A stretch of 64,000 nucleotides of DNA from Chenopodium formosanum (lineage: Eukaryota; Streptophyta; Magnoliopsida; Caryophyllales; Amaranthaceae), in contig CM044862.1 of assembly GCA_024500155.1 (NCBI GenBank), positions 47,874,001 to 47,938,000 of the forward strand, written 5' to 3'. Shown piece after piece: positions 54,807 through 64,000 of this stretch. A program made the translations under genes and the position numbers. How positions within the stretch are numbered: the stretch's first letter is position 1; every line of letters starts with the position of its first letter. Under the pieces are notes generated by a model. That model saw nothing but the letters and a program-made list of their open reading frames with translations. It was not told where the DNA came from and did not search any database.

Positions 54807-55953
54807 ACAAGCGGATGTGAACTCAGGCGCATACCTATGGTAAACATGTTTCCTACCCCGCAGGCGACTAAGAAACACTCGTCCCTGAACCAGGCTCTCT
54901 TAGGGATCTTGTTCTTAGGGACTTTTATTGTCTCCCTGGTTGACAAGGTTGCGTCAGTGAGGCTGAAAAAGTCTGCCTCAATTATTTTGTCGAAGTCCTC
55001 ATTTGGAATCCGGGGAAGACATCACTTCCTTCCCGTCAAGTCGGGCTTCTTATTGTATTGGCGGAACTCGTTGTTAAAGTGTACCATGCCCTCCATCCGC
55101 TTGGGCTTCGGCTTAGATAATGCATCTCAGCAAAAGCCTCTCACCCGGGATGGAGCCCCTGGAATTCGCAGGCAGCAACATACCCCAAGATGTTTGCCCA
55201 AGAATTGGGGGTAAGTTGCCAGACTCCGAGGCCGTAGCCTTTCAAACTTGCCTTCACCGCCTGGTGAAGGAGAAAGCTAAGACCGGCCTTGAACGCCGCC
55301 TCATAACAGCCTAAGTAGCTATTGGCATTCTGTTGATCGTCTTCCCAGGCGATGGTACCTACCTTAGGCGGCACCCTAATTTTGTACCCGTGTCCTAACG
55401 AGTGCATTTGTTTAAATCTCTCTAAGTTGTCCTCCATGTGACCTCTGTCCTTGGCTGAGACGTGGATTTTGAAGGGGTCGTCCTTCTCACTCCACTTCTT
55501 CCTCTCCTCCTCCTCACTGTCTTCAAGCGGTGGCAAGTCGTCACTACTCTCAGAAGTGGAGGCATAACTGTCGCTTTCCGTCTCCGCCTCATTTTTTTAA
55601 TAAAGGAGCTGAGACGGCTTCATCGCCGCCTTGATCGCATTCTTCCAAAAAGGAATCTGCGGGAGTTGAAGGGGCATGCGAAGGGGACCGCTCCAGAGCC
55701 GTGTGGTTTCTCTGACCAGAAGCTTCTCCCTCAGGCGTTTGGTCGCCTGAGCCCTCGCTTCTGTAGTCCGAATCGGGGGTCGTCTGCATAGTCCGAGCCA
55801 TTGTGTCCTGCATAGACATGTAAATGGTCGGAATCCAAGCAAAAGGGTGGTCCCAACACCCCGAGATGGCACTACCAGTCCTAAACTCAGCAGTCCCTGG
55901 TGACCGCTGGACTCTAACCTAGGCTGTGCCGTGTGTGTTGGTAATGCATCCAT
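54807..55953 (-). pseudogene. Antisense gene of fragment F, 5' part
   Basis: ATG 55953 in the LTR (MDALPTHTAQPRLESS), frame changes, then MARTMQTTPDSDYRSEGSGD (55589-55819) crossing the LTR edge at 55785. An acidic segment (PPLEDSEEEERKKWSEKDDP) and the conserved domain follow (VGTIAWEDDQQNANSYLGCY ... YGLGVWQLTPNSWANILGYV). About 95 bp present in D are missing near 55075. It ends ...DECFLVACGVGNMFTIGMRL at the junction with E. Confidence 0.8.
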
Positions 55954-56788
55954 TTATTGCAAGAAATACGTACAAGCGGGGAAACATGAAAAAGAGCAGA
56001 GAGAAGTAGAGACGGTACCTTTATATTTGATATCTGAAGAAAGACGGGTCCGGCAAGGTTGACGAGAACGAGTTTTCGTACTTGCGCTTGCTAAGACGGC
56101 GTACTTCTGCTCTCTCTAAGTTCTCTTTCTTGAAAATTTTTGTAAATGAACAAAATTATGAGGGTAAATAACTATATATAGAGGGTAAATGCGGGGGCAT
56201 CCCTGTAATTTTCTCAGAAGTTGAACCGTTACTTTTTGGCGGTAAAATTACCACCAACCAGAGCGTGACACGTGTCACATATGCCACGTGGTGTGCCAAG
56301 TCACATTTGTGAGGGGAAAATGTTTAGAATAATTTTACCCCGCAACGTGGTCCAATAAGAGGATGAAACGTGTCAGCCCCAGGATAGCCCAAAGTGGACC
56401 TACCCCTGCTTAACACATGTCACTCCGAAAACCAGGGGGAAAATGGCAGCCTTCAGGCCCAAATCCCGAGAAAGCCGCAATGCGGCGCAGCCCACCAATG
56501 ATTAGGGTTCAGTGAACTAATTAGGGGCACAAATCCCGAGGACCCTATAAATAGGGAGATTCCCCTCTTTTGGAGGGCAGGTTTTGCCATTTATTACAAA
56601 GTGTCCCTGTGATAGAGACATCTAATCTTGGAATCCGAGCAGATACCCACCTAAATTTCCGCACCTTTTCCTCTCCCTTCAAGTTACTAACTTGTTCATC
56701 GGAGGCGGAGCACCACCCAACCGGTGTCACCATTTGTTTTGCAGGTACAGGCCGCGCCGGACCAGTCTTTGTGTTGTAACTCTCCCGA
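55785..56788 (+). repeat. 3' LTR of fragment F
   Basis: TGCATAGTCCG...; sense TATA CCCTATAAATAGGG at 56543-56556; opposed CTATATATAG near 56172-56181; degraded CACGTG boxes between them. Same layout as D and E. Confidence 0.85.
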
Positions 56789-56929
56789 CGCATTTTTCAA
56801 GCCAAACGACAAAACAATATAACTAAATAACCCCTGATCAGTGACGATGGCCGTCTTCTCTTGATCTTTTTTCCACATGGGTGCCTGATGGAAGCTAGAG
56901 TAGGCATCCATGAAACTCATCAAGGCATG
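56789..56929 (-). pseudogene. RT scrap of a Tat element
   Basis: About 140 bp of the RT fingers on the minus strand (HALMSFMDAYSSFHQAPMWK, DQEKTAIVTDQGLF, SFGLKNA). It is joined to F at a CG microhomology and cut by G after CAAGGCATG. In A and E the next bases are CCCGGCTGTTGA or TCCGGCTGTTGA. Confidence 0.85.
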
Positions 56930-58028
56930 TGTTGTAGCCAAGCCTAACAACTTGGTTATGGACGTTTCTTTGGTTCAACATGTAGCATCATGTATTGGTG
57001 CTATGCATTCTATCCATGGGCAGCAAGATATTCAATCCCTTGAATTTATTGTTGTTTTTATTAACTAGTTTATTCTAGTTCATTTTATGCTTTGAATAAA
57101 TTGTAAACTTTAGTCATATTTTAAGTTTGCAAATAAGTTATATTTTTCTTAGTTCTTTTAGCTGATTTTAGTTCGAAAATATAATGTCACATTCACTCAA
57201 AGTACAACTGCAAAATACATCAAAACGGCAGCCATTTAAGCTTGGAATCCGAAATTCTTTTACAAGGAATTTCAAAGCTTTGACTTGGGAGTTACAATAA
57301 GTTTTAAAGAGGAATTACCAGCCTTAAATTCAGCCTTCAAGTGGCCGTTTATTTTAGTCAGCATTGGAGCATCTAATGGGTGTCCAAGTACACCCTTGTC
57401 CACATTCATTCAAGCTTATTTCAAGGCTTGAATCAAGGAGGAGTTACACTTCTTTGCTAATTGAATTTGGGTGTGAATATTGGAGGAAGTACTTCTCCAA
57501 ATTGCTGCTTTGTTGGGCGTGAATCAAGGGGGAGTTACACTCTCTTAATTCTGATTTTATTTCAGCCATAATGTGGAGGTTATAAACCACCATTTTCTCT
57601 TTGATGTATCTAGTTAAATAAGGCTTCTTTTATTAATGAATCTAGACAACAAAAAGCTGATTTGTACTTAGCTTAGGCGTGTAACAAGTGAGCTTAACAG
57701 CCACTTAAGTTAGCTTGTACTTAAGGATGCTTGTTTACTATAAATAGCAAGCAAATGTGAATGAAAAAAAATCAGATTATTCAAACAAAAAAAAAAACAT
57801 GTCTTACATTCGTTTCTTGGATTAGAAAAAAAAACCTGAAATTCTTGGATTTGGATTTTCGTTTTCTTTGCTTAGTTAGCTAGTTTAGTCCTAGTTGGCT
57901 TGTGATCTTAGGAATCCAAACCGTTTCTTAGTGGTGTGACTTTATCTAAGAAGCCTTTGGTTCTTTAGCCTTAACTATACCTCGGTTTATCCCTTGTGTA
58001 TTTCGAGTGTTACTCCAATCATACAACA
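56930..58028 (+). repeat. 5' LTR of element G
   Basis: 1099 bp with perfect 5-bp inverted ends TGTTG/CAACA. Its first 57 bp match the window end (63944-64000) with two differences. TATA-like CTATAAATAGC near 57740. Confidence 0.92.
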
Positions 58029-58046
58029 TTTGGCGCTAGAATGAGG
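58029..58046 (+). promoter_or_regulatory. Primer-binding site of element G
   Basis: TTTGGCGCTAGAATGAGG follows the LTR end. The tRNA is not identified; it differs from the initiator-Met site of B and C. Confidence 0.65.
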
Positions 58047-58105
58047 GGAATCTAGCAAGACAAATACCCAAACACATACCCAAACACATACCCCAAACAC
58101 AAACC

Positions 58106-58230
58106 ATGTCCAGCGTTCCACCCCCTAATTGGCAAGAATATGTCAATAAGGTTGCACAAGAGAAAGAAGATATGGAGCAACGAATGCAATATTTGCAAGA
58201 TCAGTTAAAAAATCTTTCTACTAAGTTGCG
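58106..58230 (+). pseudogene. Gag N-terminus of element G
   Basis: ATG 58106, MSSVPPPNWQEYVNKV then a Glu/Gln-rich coiled-coil-like stretch (QEKEDMEQRMQYLQDQLKNL). It is cut by the solo LTR after STKLR; the frame resumes at 59807 (RHQKEGSPNHSDEE) without loss, because the 5-bp duplication restores the site. Confidence 0.85.
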
Positions 58231-59806
58231 TGATCGAGGGTTTAGATAGTGTCGTTAGTCTACTAACCCTAATCAAATTAACAATTTATAATACCTAAAC
58301 TACCCTAATACGAGTATAGGGGTAAGTAAAGGGTCGAACCCAAAAGGACTAAGTGTATCAATCTATGCTAATTAGACTACTAGGAAAGCTTGTGAGGTAA
58401 AGAAGGGTTCAACTAAACACTACTAAGAGCAAATAACTAAAACTAGGGAAAGTGGAATCCAATTACATCAATGCATTCAACAACATCAAACAATTAGATG
58501 AAAATGACCTCAATTAGGACGATTTACACATTTAACTCACTCTCGCGCAATTAAACATGTTAATAATCCTACTAAACTAATTCACTCTCGTGCAACTAGC
58601 CTAGCAAAGATATGGAGGAATTTAGGGTTCTCAAACAACTCACTTTCGCACAATTGATTGAAAACACAATTAGAAGCATAGAATTAATTAGCTAGAAAGA
58701 TTCTAATCCATAAAAGCATCATCCATACACAATAATCAAGAAATAATTTCATACTAACCACAATCAATCATCAAATTAATTAACATAACCTTCATCCATT
58801 TCCCTAGAACAAAACCTAAACTAACATAATGAACAAAAATATGGAAAACAAGATAAAATAATAATAAAAGCAAGAATCAACAACTAAACTAATTAAACTA
58901 CTCAAATCAACAAATAAATAAGCAAAAACAATAATAAATGAAAGCAATAAAGGTGAGAGAAAGTTAGGAAAACTCATTGAATTTATGAGAGGAAAAATCC
59001 ACAAATTTGCTTCTTCAAAATCCCAAAAACTCCATGAAAAATCCAAGCTTTCTCTCTCTGAACTACTCCTAAACTAGAGAGAGAAACTCCTAATCTAAAC
59101 CTAAGAGAGAGAAGCTCTCCTAAACTAACTAAGAAAATAGCATAATAGATCCCCCCTTTTTACAAAGAGTCCCATCTATATATATGTGGCTCCACCAAAA
59201 GAAAGAGACTTGGACAACAAGTCGCAAATAAATCGTAAACCCAGTCGTGCGCGCCCGCACATGAGTCCTGTGCGCCCGCACACAGGTGTGTGCGCCCTCT
59301 CATCGTAGTGTGCGGTCGCAACTTTGTGGGTACGGGGAAAATAAGTGCGCCCGCACATAAGTCATGCGCGCCCGCGCAAAGGTGTGTGCGCCCGCACAGC
59401 GGTCGCGCAAACTCTCTGGTTTTGCTTTGTTTCTTCAGTCTGGCTGTGCGGGTTCTGACAGGGCTGCGCGCCCGCACAGATTCACATGTGCGACCGCGCA
59501 TAAGCCGCACAGCACCCCGCGCACAACAGATAACTTGCCTTTTGATATCCTCTCTCTTTCGGCGCATAATTCCTACAGAACCAAAGCATGGAGATCAAAA
59601 TAAAAACAAAGAAAATAAGATAAATTAAATAAATTAAGAAAATAAGCTAAAAACTATTAAAAACCACTTAAATACTTGAAATCAAGATAAAAGACGAGAA
59701 TAAGTAAATAAAGAAATAAAGGACAAAATGGGTTAAATTATTGGAAAAATAAGCCGAAAAACGACTCAATAAACACCCTAAAAAGTGGCATAAAAGTCAC
59801 TTATCA
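58231..59806 (-). repeat. Solo LTR (Athila/Tat-like), minus strand, inside G gag
   Basis: 1576 bp, plus-strand TGATCGAGGG...CACTTATCA, flanked by TTGCG on both sides (58226-58230 and 59807-59811). In sense orientation it starts TGATAAGTGACTTTTATGCC, matching the start of the LTRs at 12308 and 38969. About eight copies of a palindromic TGTGCGCCCGCACA-type motif lie at 59245-59520. The open frames there (59160-59628) are products of the repeat and are not called. Confidence 0.93.
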
Positions 59807-61435
59807 TTGCGCCATCAAAAAGAGGGCTCACCCAATCATAGTGATGAAGAGTTGAGTGAATCTAATTTCAATCACAATGAGAGACCTTTTCATGAAAGAG
59901 AAAGGTCACAGCCTAACAATGACATTAAGGTTGATGGCAAACTCGATGCTGATGAGTTTGTAGAATGGCTTAGAACTGTGGAGAGAGTGTTTGATTACAA
60001 GCAAACACAGGAAGAAAAAAAGGTGAAGATTGTAGCCTTGAAGTTAAGAAAATATGCCTCAACTTGGTGGGCTAGTGTGTGCGCCAAGAGAGAAAGGCAA
60101 GATAAAGAGAAAGTGAAATCGCGGACCAAGATGAAAAAGATGTTGAAACAAAAGTTTCTTCCCACATACTATGTGCAAGAAAACTTTTCCAAGTTCCACA
60201 ACCTCAAACTAGGTACAAAATTAGTAGAAGAATATGCTAGGGAATTTGAAGGATTTGTCATGAAATGTGGAGTCGAGGAAGATGAACCTCAAACATTGGT
60301 GCGCTTTTTGGGAGGACTTGACCCAAAAATAGCCAATGTGGCCGAGCTACACCCTTACACCACCCTTGAAGAGCTCATTATCTTAGCATATAAGATTGAG
60401 CAGCAACAAAAAGCAAGAGCCAAAAGTGATTCATCACGTTTTGCATCTCAAACCTCATTTCCCCAAAAAAGGAAAACATCCAATTTCCCACCTTTCAAAC
60501 CCACATCCAATCAGCCTACTTCTAAACCACCTTCACAAAACACCCAAAATTCCAACCCAAAACCAGCCCCAAGAAGATGTTTTAGGTGTCAAGGCCTTGG
60601 ACATTTGGCTAGTGATTGTCAAAATAAAAAAATTGTTACTTTGATTGAGCATGAAGAGGAGGATGAATTAGAAGTTGAAGAGGACATCAACCTTGAGGAG
60701 AATGATGAGTATGCGTGTCTTGGACCGGATGAAGGAGAATGCTTGGTGGTTCGACGTACACTAAGCAATATGATTGGCAAAGAAGGGAGCTTGCAACGTG
60801 AGGCAATCTTTCACACTCGTTGCACCATTGGTGGTAAGGTATGTACCTTTATTATTAATGGAGGTAGTTGTACCAATGTAGCTTCACAAGTAATGATAGA
60901 CAAGCTGAAAATAAAAACCGTTCCTCACCCTAAACCTTATGTGATTCAATGGCTAAATCATGGTAAAGGGATTCAAGTAACACAACAAGTCTTGTTATCA
61001 TTTAGCATTGGTAAAACTTATGAGGAAGAATTATGGTGTGATGTTATACCTATGGATGCATGTCATATTTTACTTGGTAGACCTTGGCTATTTGATAGGC
61101 GTGTGATGCATGATGGGTATAAAAACACATATTCCTTCATTAAGGATGGACATAAAATACTCCTTACCCCTCTAAACCTCAAAAACGGCAACCCCACTTT
61201 CACACCCCGCACTTCCCTTACCACTCTCATAAAATCAGAATTGCATGAGTATAAAGCTCACAAACAATTCATTTTGAGCCAACTTGATACCCCTTCCCAA
61301 CCGTCACAAAAAGAACAACACCCGCTCCTCACCCCTCTTCTCAAAACCTTTTCCCATGTTTTCCCTGAAGACATTCCCCATGGCCTACCCCCAAAACGTG
61401 ACATACAACACAAAATTGATCTTATTCTCGGATAA
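59807..61435 (+). pseudogene. Gag-protease of element G, main part
   Basis: Continues from 58230. Retrotrans_gag domain (VDGKLDADEFVEWLRTVERV ... YASTWWASVCAKR ... KQKFLPTYYVQENFSKFHNL), Ser/Pro/Lys-rich linker, CCHC knuckle CFRCQGLGHLASDC (about 60580-60620), acidic spacer, protease with FIINGGSCTNVAS (CRM elements usually have Asp where Asn stands) and HILLGRPWLFDRR. It ends at a TAA after KIDLILG, just before the RT leader; this is a nonsense or small substitution in the polyprotein. Confidence 0.92.
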
Positions 61436-62930
61436 ATGCTCCCAAACAAACCATCCTATAGAACCACTCAAAAGAAACCGAAGAGATTATGAGGCAAGTG
61501 GAAGAATTACTGTCCAAGGGTCTTATTCGTAAGTCTCTTAGTCCATGTGCTTGTCTTGCTTTGATTGTGCCTAATAAAAATGGAGAATGTGTGTTGATAG
61601 TGGGTCAATCAATAAAATCATTATCAAGTACCGGTTTCCTATTCCAAGGTTGAATGATTTGCTTGATAATTTGCATGGTTCTAAAGTGTTCTCTTAAATT
61701 GATTTGAGAAGTGGCTATCATCAAATTCGAATTTTTGAAGGAGATGAATGGAAAACCACTTTCAAGATAAAGGAGGGCCTCTATGGAAAACCGAATTTGT
61801 CTAATGCACCATCTACATTTATGCGCCTTATGAATCAGGTTATACAACCTTTCATGGGTAAATTTGTTGTAGTTTATTTTGATGATATTTTAGTGTATAG
61901 TAGGGAGGAAGAAGAGCATTCTATGCACTTACAACATGTTTTTGAATCCCTTGAACGAGAGAAATTGTATGGTAACTTAGAGAAGTGTCATTTCTTCACT
62001 TCCCAAGTTATTTTTCTTGGCTTTAAAGTCTCATCACAAGGTATTGAAGTTGATGAAAAGAAAGTTGCTGCAATTCGTGAGTGGCCCACGCCACAAACCA
62101 TTCAACAAGTTCGAAGCTTTCATGGACTTGCTTCTTTCTATAGAAGATTTGTGCGGAATTTGAGTACCCTCATGGCACCTATCACCGAGCTAACTAAAAA
62201 TAAGAAGTTACTTTGGAATGATAAGGCTCAAAAGGCCTTTGATGAGGTAAAACATCAACTTACTAGTGCACCTATTCTTGCTTTGCCTAACTTTGATGAA
62301 GTTTTTGAATTTGAATGTGATGCTAGTGGAGTTGGTATTGGTGCTGTTTTTTCACAAGTTGGGCGTCTCCTTGCCTACTTTAGTGAAATACTCAATGAAG
62401 CACAACAAAAGTATAGCACCTATGATAAGGAGTTCTTTGCTCTTGTTCGTGCTTTGGACCGTTGGAGACATTACCTCATTTCCAAGGAGTTCATTCTTCA
62501 TTCAGATCATGAAGCACTTAAATATCTTCAAAGCCAACAAAAACTCCAACCACGCCATGCCAAATGGGTGGAGTATTTGCAAGCCTTTCATTTTGTGATC
62601 AAGCATAAGAGAGGCGCCATGAACAAAGGAGCTGATGCACTTTCAAGGAGATACACACTCTTGAATTCTTTCAAAGTAAGGGTGATTAGTGTTGAAGATT
62701 TGAAAGCAAGTTACAAAAATGATCATGATTTTGGTGATTTATTTTTAAAATGTTCTAATCATGCTTACAAAGATTATTACATTTTAGATGGTTACTTGTT
62801 TAAAGGAAATAGGTTGTGCATTCCAAGATCAAGCCTTAGAGAATCTCTTATCAAATAGTTTCATGAAGGAGGAATGGCGGGACACTTTGGCATATAGAAG
62901 ACTACTCTTCTTGTCCAAGAATACTTTCAT
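61436..62930 (+). pseudogene. RT-RNaseH of element G, broken
   Basis: Leader and fingers (61436-61700) have a frameshift, a missing Trp segment in the NGEWRMCVD-type motif and a TAA at VFS*IDL. From 61704 it is open: SGYHQIRIFEGDEWKTTFKI, a replaced segment where LVMPFG is expected (LYGKPNLSNAPS), the catalytic VVYFDDILVYS, LGFKVSSQGIEVDEKKVAAI, then RNaseH with intact CDASG, YDKEF, HSDHE and ADALSRR. TAG at 62856-62858, then HEGGMAGHFG with TAG and TGA (62931-62933). Confidence 0.9.
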
Positions 62931-62933
62931 TGA

Positions 62934-64000
62934 CCTAGATTGGTCCATGATGTGGAGTTCATTGTGAAGAGATGTGTGATATGTCAAAAGGCCAAGAGTC
63001 ATAGTCTTCCACAAGGCTATCTTTCGCCCTTACCTATTCCACAAGCCCCATGGGAAGACATTAGTCTTGATTTCGTTGTGGGACTTCCTATCACCCAACG
63101 AAAGAAAGATTCTATAATGGTTGTTGTGGATCGATTTTCTAAAATGGCTCATTTCATTGTTTGTCATTCAACTTATGATGCTACTCATGTTGCTAACTTG
63201 TTTTTCAATGAGATTGTCCGTTTGCATGGTGTACCTAAATCTATGGCGAGTGATCGTGATCCAAAATTTCTAAGTCATTTTTTGCTTACATTATGGAGGA
63301 AGATAGGCACGAAATTGAACTTTATAACTTCAAGTCATCCTCAAATAGATGGTCAAACCGAAGTGACTAATAGAACTTTGGGAACCTTGTTGCGGTCTTT
63401 GGCTACTAAATGTCCCAAGCAATGGGAAGAGATGCTTCCTCATGCGGAGTTTGCTTACAACCGTGTGCCAAGCAAGACAACAGGTTTGAGTCCTTTTGAA
63501 GTGGTGTATGGATTCAATCCGTGCACTCCTATTGATCTCACTCCTATCCCATCACCAAACAAGTCCAACAATGATGCCGAGGTGCGTGCAAAAGAAATCA
63601 AGTCTATGCATGAGCAAGTTCATTCCAAAATTGAACAAGCTAATGCAAAGACAAAGGCCTACTATGACAAGAAAAGAAAGGAGGTCCGTTTTCAGCCCGG
63701 TGACTTAGTTTGGATTCATCTTCGAAAGGAAAGATTTCCTTCCAAAAGGTGGTCCAAGGTTAGTCCTCGTAGTGATGGTCCATTTGCTATTGTTGAAAAG
63801 GTGAATGATAATGCTTACAAAGTTGAGTTGCCTGGAGATTATGGTGTTTCTAGCACCTTTAACGTGGTTGATTTATCACCTTACTATGATGAGTTTGAAG
63901 AGTTGTCGAGTTTGAGGGCAAACTCTTTTCAAGAAGAGGGGAATGTTGTAGCCAAGCCTAACAACTTGGTTATGGACCTTTCTTTGGTTCAAGATGTAGC
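62934..64000 (+). CDS. Integrase of element G, continuing into the 3' LTR
   Basis: Open to the window end (over 350 codons), in the frame of RT-RNaseH, starting just after TGA 62931-62933. It has the second half of the zinc-binding domain (CVICQKAK; the His half lies before the stops), then the intact triad: Asp in ISLDFVVGLP, Asp in ASDRDPKF, Glu in GQTEVTNRTL. The GPF domain (DGPFAIVEKVNDNAYKVELP) and the CRM-type tail LSSLRANSFQEEGN follow. The polypurine tract is inside the frame (63930-63943) and the LTR adds VAKPNNLVMDLSLVQ. Three upstream nonsense codons mean it is not translated from the full polyprotein. Confidence 0.9.
63930..63943 (+). promoter_or_regulatory. Polypurine tract of element G
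   Basis: AAGAAGAGGGGAA-type purine run directly before the 3' LTR start TGTTGTAG at 63944. Confidence 0.8.
63944..64000 (+). repeat. 3' LTR of element G, first 57 bp
   Basis: TGTTGTAGCCAAGCC..., matching the start of the 5' LTR at 56930 with two differences; the remainder lies outside the window. Confidence 0.93.

Larger units (their letters stand above)
54807..56788 (+). mobile_element. Tat-lineage fragment F: antisense gene and 3' LTR
   Basis: Right end of a plus-strand Tat element related to D. It begins within the antisense gene at a point matching D 37773 and ends in its 3' LTR at TCTCCCGA, 20-odd bases short of the expected LTR end. Both ends are illegitimate junctions. Confidence 0.85.
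56930..64000 (+). mobile_element. CRM-type Ty3/gypsy element G (3' LTR runs off the window)
   Basis: 5' LTR 56930-58028 (1099 bp, TGTTGTAGCC...ATACAACA), primer site, gag-protease split by a solo LTR, RT, RNaseH, integrase, polypurine tract and the start of the 3' LTR at 63944. The integrase frame passes through the polypurine tract into the LTR (LRANSFQEEGNVVAKPNN), as in CRM elements. Left target sequence is GCATG (56925-56929). Confidence 0.93.

Noticed and set aside
59160..59628. Open frames rich in Arg/Ala/Gly on both strands
   Set aside because: They are translations of the GC-rich repeat array in the solo LTR, overlap on opposite strands and match no family.

Overview
The window is plant nuclear DNA made almost wholly of nested, broken Ty3/gypsy LTR retrotransposons. 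I see no host gene, tRNA, rRNA or CRISPR. Plant assignment rests on two plant-specific lineages. One is the Tat lineage (gag-PR-RT-RNaseH-second RNaseH-INT, with an extra antisense gene after pol). The other is the CRM lineage (integrase reading frame continuing through the polypurine tract into the 3' LTR). I cannot name the species. Three CRM-type copies in 64 kb suggest, but do not prove, a centromere-proximal or other heterochromatic location.

Layout: A (1-~6455, minus) is a Tat element whose 3' end lies left of the window. It abuts an Athila/Tat-like 3' remnant (~6456-6964 and 12205-12307) that ends in its own LTR (12308-13856). B (6965-12199, minus), a CRM-type copy lacking RT, is inserted in that remnant with target duplication AGGTT. 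A long AT-rich non-coding tract (13857-25137) carries C (18634-23589, plus), a CRM-type copy lacking RNaseH and the integrase N-terminus. An Athila-like fragment and the left end of Tat element E follow (to 28245).

D (28246-41504, plus) is a near full-length Tat element with a solo LTR (38969-40592) inside its 3' LTR. Immediately right of D the sequence restarts as a second copy of 24783-28245 (41505-45502) and runs on through element E (43025-54806, minus). E is fused to a fragment F (54807-56788), which is fused to an RT scrap (56789-56929). G (56930-beyond 64000, plus) is a CRM-type element inserted in the scrap, and a solo LTR (58231-59806) interrupts its gag.

The most interesting feature is the antisense gene of the Tat elements D, E and F. 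Each LTR holds two opposed TATA boxes separated by CACGTG boxes. The antisense gene begins in the LTR, crosses the LTR/internal boundary in a reading frame, and continues with inferred GT-AG introns to a coiled-coil, acidic C-terminus. It converges on pol across a cluster of stem-loops. Extra antisense ORFs are known in Grande, Retand and related Tat elements; the LTR-encoded first exon and promoter layout seen here deserve a second look. The second main finding is structural: D is flanked by unmatched target sites and a direct duplication, as expected from unequal recombination between two D-type insertions about 3.5-4 kb apart.
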